Below, one piece after another: positions 15,255 through 16,246 of a stretch of 16,246 bases of DNA (the first letter of the stretch is position 1; every line of letters begins with the position of its first letter). The notes beneath the pieces are model-generated. The model saw only the letters and a program-made list of their open reading frames with translations, ran no database searches and had not been told where the DNA came from. This DNA is from Bordetella parapertussis (lineage in GTDB: Bacteria > Pseudomonadota > Gammaproteobacteria > Burkholderiales > Burkholderiaceae_B): contig CAMEAW010000054.1 of the NCBI GenBank assembly GCA_945911685.1, forward strand, positions 1 to 16,246, given 5' to 3'. A program made the position numbers and the translations under genes.

Positions 15255-16244
15255 ATGACGTTGAAGCCCTTCATCGCAGCCGTTTTGTACGCACAGTGTC
15301 TTTGTGTAAACCCTATATTTGCACAGGCGGCGACTGATCCGCCATTTCCTACCAAGCCGCTTCGGTTAATCGTTCCAGTCGCCACGGGTGGTCTGACCGA
15401 TAGCTTGGGCCGTACGCTGGCGCTCAAGCTTGAACAACGGCTTGGTCAATCGGTCGTGGTCGAGAACAAAGGGGGTGCGGGCGGCGTTGTGGGTACGATC
15501 GCAGCGGCAGCCTCGTCGGCCGACGGCCATACAATCCTCATGACCTTCATGGGCCCAGCCGCGGTTCGCCAAGCGCTAAACAGTAAAACAATACCTTACA
15601 GTACTTTGCGTGATTTCACCGCGGTAAGCCTTGTCGCCCGCTTTCCTTTATTGCTGGTCGTGGGCTCGAACTTTCCAACGAAGACCTTAAACGAATTCAT
15701 TGCTTTGGCTAAGGCTAAGCCCGCCGACGTGAGTTATGCCTCTGCGGGTGTTGGATCGACAGGGCATCTAGCGATGGAACTCTTTCAACGGGACATAGGC
15801 GTCAAGATTTTGCATGTTCCCTACAAAGGTGAGGCGCCGGCCATGATCGATGTGATGGAAGGGCGGGTGTCGGCATTGTGGATGAGCTTATCGGTGGCCT
15901 ACCCGCAGATCAAAGACGGCAAGCTACGCGCACTGGGTATCGCCAATAAAGAACGCCATCCAGGCGCCCCTGAGATTCCGACCATCGGTGAAGCGGGCTT
16001 AAGGGGCTTTGAATTCACAGGTTGGTACGGCATGTTGGTACCAGCAGCAACCCCAGCGCCCATCGTACAAATCCTAGCAAAAGAATTTGTTTCGATCGTC
16101 AACGACCCGGGTATGAAACGTCAGTATGAAACGTATGGCATAGAGCAAGCAGCGTATGGCCCAGAGCAGTTCGGCCAGTTGATCAAGACCGAGATAGACA
16201 AATGGCAGCGACTGGGCACGGACACCGGTCTTACTATCGATTAG
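15255..16244 (+). CDS. Second Bug-family periplasmic solute-binding protein
   Basis: Same family as the preceding gene, but clearly diverged. The 329 residues start with a signal peptide (MTLKPFIAAVLYAQCLCVNPIFAQA). The rest has the same sequence of blocks: PLRLIVPVATGGLTDSLGRTL, LGQSVVVENKGGAGGVVGT, SADGHTILM, IPYSTLRDFTAVSLVARFPLLLVV, and VPYKGEAPAMIDVMEGRVSALWM. It ends two bases before the window edge and appears complete. A weak TGGAAA lies just upstream of the ATG. A 128-base gap containing a weak terminator-like hairpin separates it from the first copy, so it may have its own promoter; TATAAA at 15229-15234 lacks a matching -35. Tandem Bug genes may arise from duplication, but the low similarity suggests an old event or separate origins. 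Confidence 0.94.
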   Translation: MTLKPFIAAVLYAQCLCVNPIFAQAATDPPFPTKPLRLIVPVATGGLTDSLGRTLALKLEQRLGQSVVVENKGGAGGVVGTIAAAASSADGHTILMTFMGPAAVRQALNSKTIPYSTLRDFTAVSLVARFPLLLVVGSNFPTKTLNEFIALAKAKPADVSYASAGVGSTGHLAMELFQRDIGVKILHVPYKGEAPAMIDVMEGRVSALWMSLSVAYPQIKDGKLRALGIANKERHPGAPEIPTIGEAGLRGFEFTGWYGMLVPAATPAPIVQILAKEFVSIVNDPGMKRQYETYGIEQAAYGPEQFGQLIKTEIDKWQRLGTDTGLTID

Positions 16245-16246
16245 TG

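Overview
The window looks like a chromosomal segment of a betaproteobacterium, most likely order Burkholderiales and plausibly Alcaligenaceae-like. The evidence is two Bug-type (tripartite tricarboxylate) solute-binding proteins, one with a GGAGACAAAC-ATG start context, a long ComEC/Rec2, a GreB with the N-terminus MNKAFVKE plus an acidic stretch, and a moderate G+C content. This taxonomic placement is inference from gene content. Every gene I can support lies on the + strand. I see no tRNA, rRNA, insertion sequence, CRISPR array or phage gene.

Region A (1-5394) is a tightly packed four-gene unit in which each junction is a 4-base ATGA overlap (720-723, 1580-1583, 3628-3631). The genes are the C-terminal part of a CHAT-domain (caspase/separase-like) protein cut by the window edge, an exported protein of unknown function with a short FecR/SH3-like stretch, a membrane CHASE2 adenylate cyclase, and a TpsB/ShlB-type outer-membrane transporter of two-partner secretion. 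The transporter implies a secreted TpsA partner, which is not in the window and may lie upstream or be the N-terminal part of the CHAT protein.

Region B (5395-8833) holds two signalling genes: a GAF/HD-GYP protein (predicted c-di-GMP phosphodiesterase) and an unusual fusion of a MerR-type DNA-binding domain, a PAS-like middle domain and a class III nucleotide cyclase domain. Between them is a very AT-rich 214-base spacer dense in inverted repeats. It includes a perfect 20-base palindrome nested in a longer imperfect inverted repeat that ends in the Shine-Dalgarno of the fusion gene. With the CHASE2 cyclase, three second-messenger enzymes lie within about 7.3 kb.

Region C (8834-14028) is housekeeping-like: comEC (DNA uptake channel, preceded by two stem-loops), an alpha/beta hydrolase, a PHP-family nucleotide/RNA phosphatase overlapping it by 8 bases, and greB 10 bases further on. 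Region D (14029-16246) has two consecutive Bug-type periplasmic binding proteins, with a promoter candidate before the first and a weak terminator-like hairpin between them; no TctA/TctB membrane genes accompany them.

The best candidates for something little described are the MerR-cyclase fusion with its structured upstream region, and the CHAT / exported protein / CHASE2-cyclase / TpsB operon.
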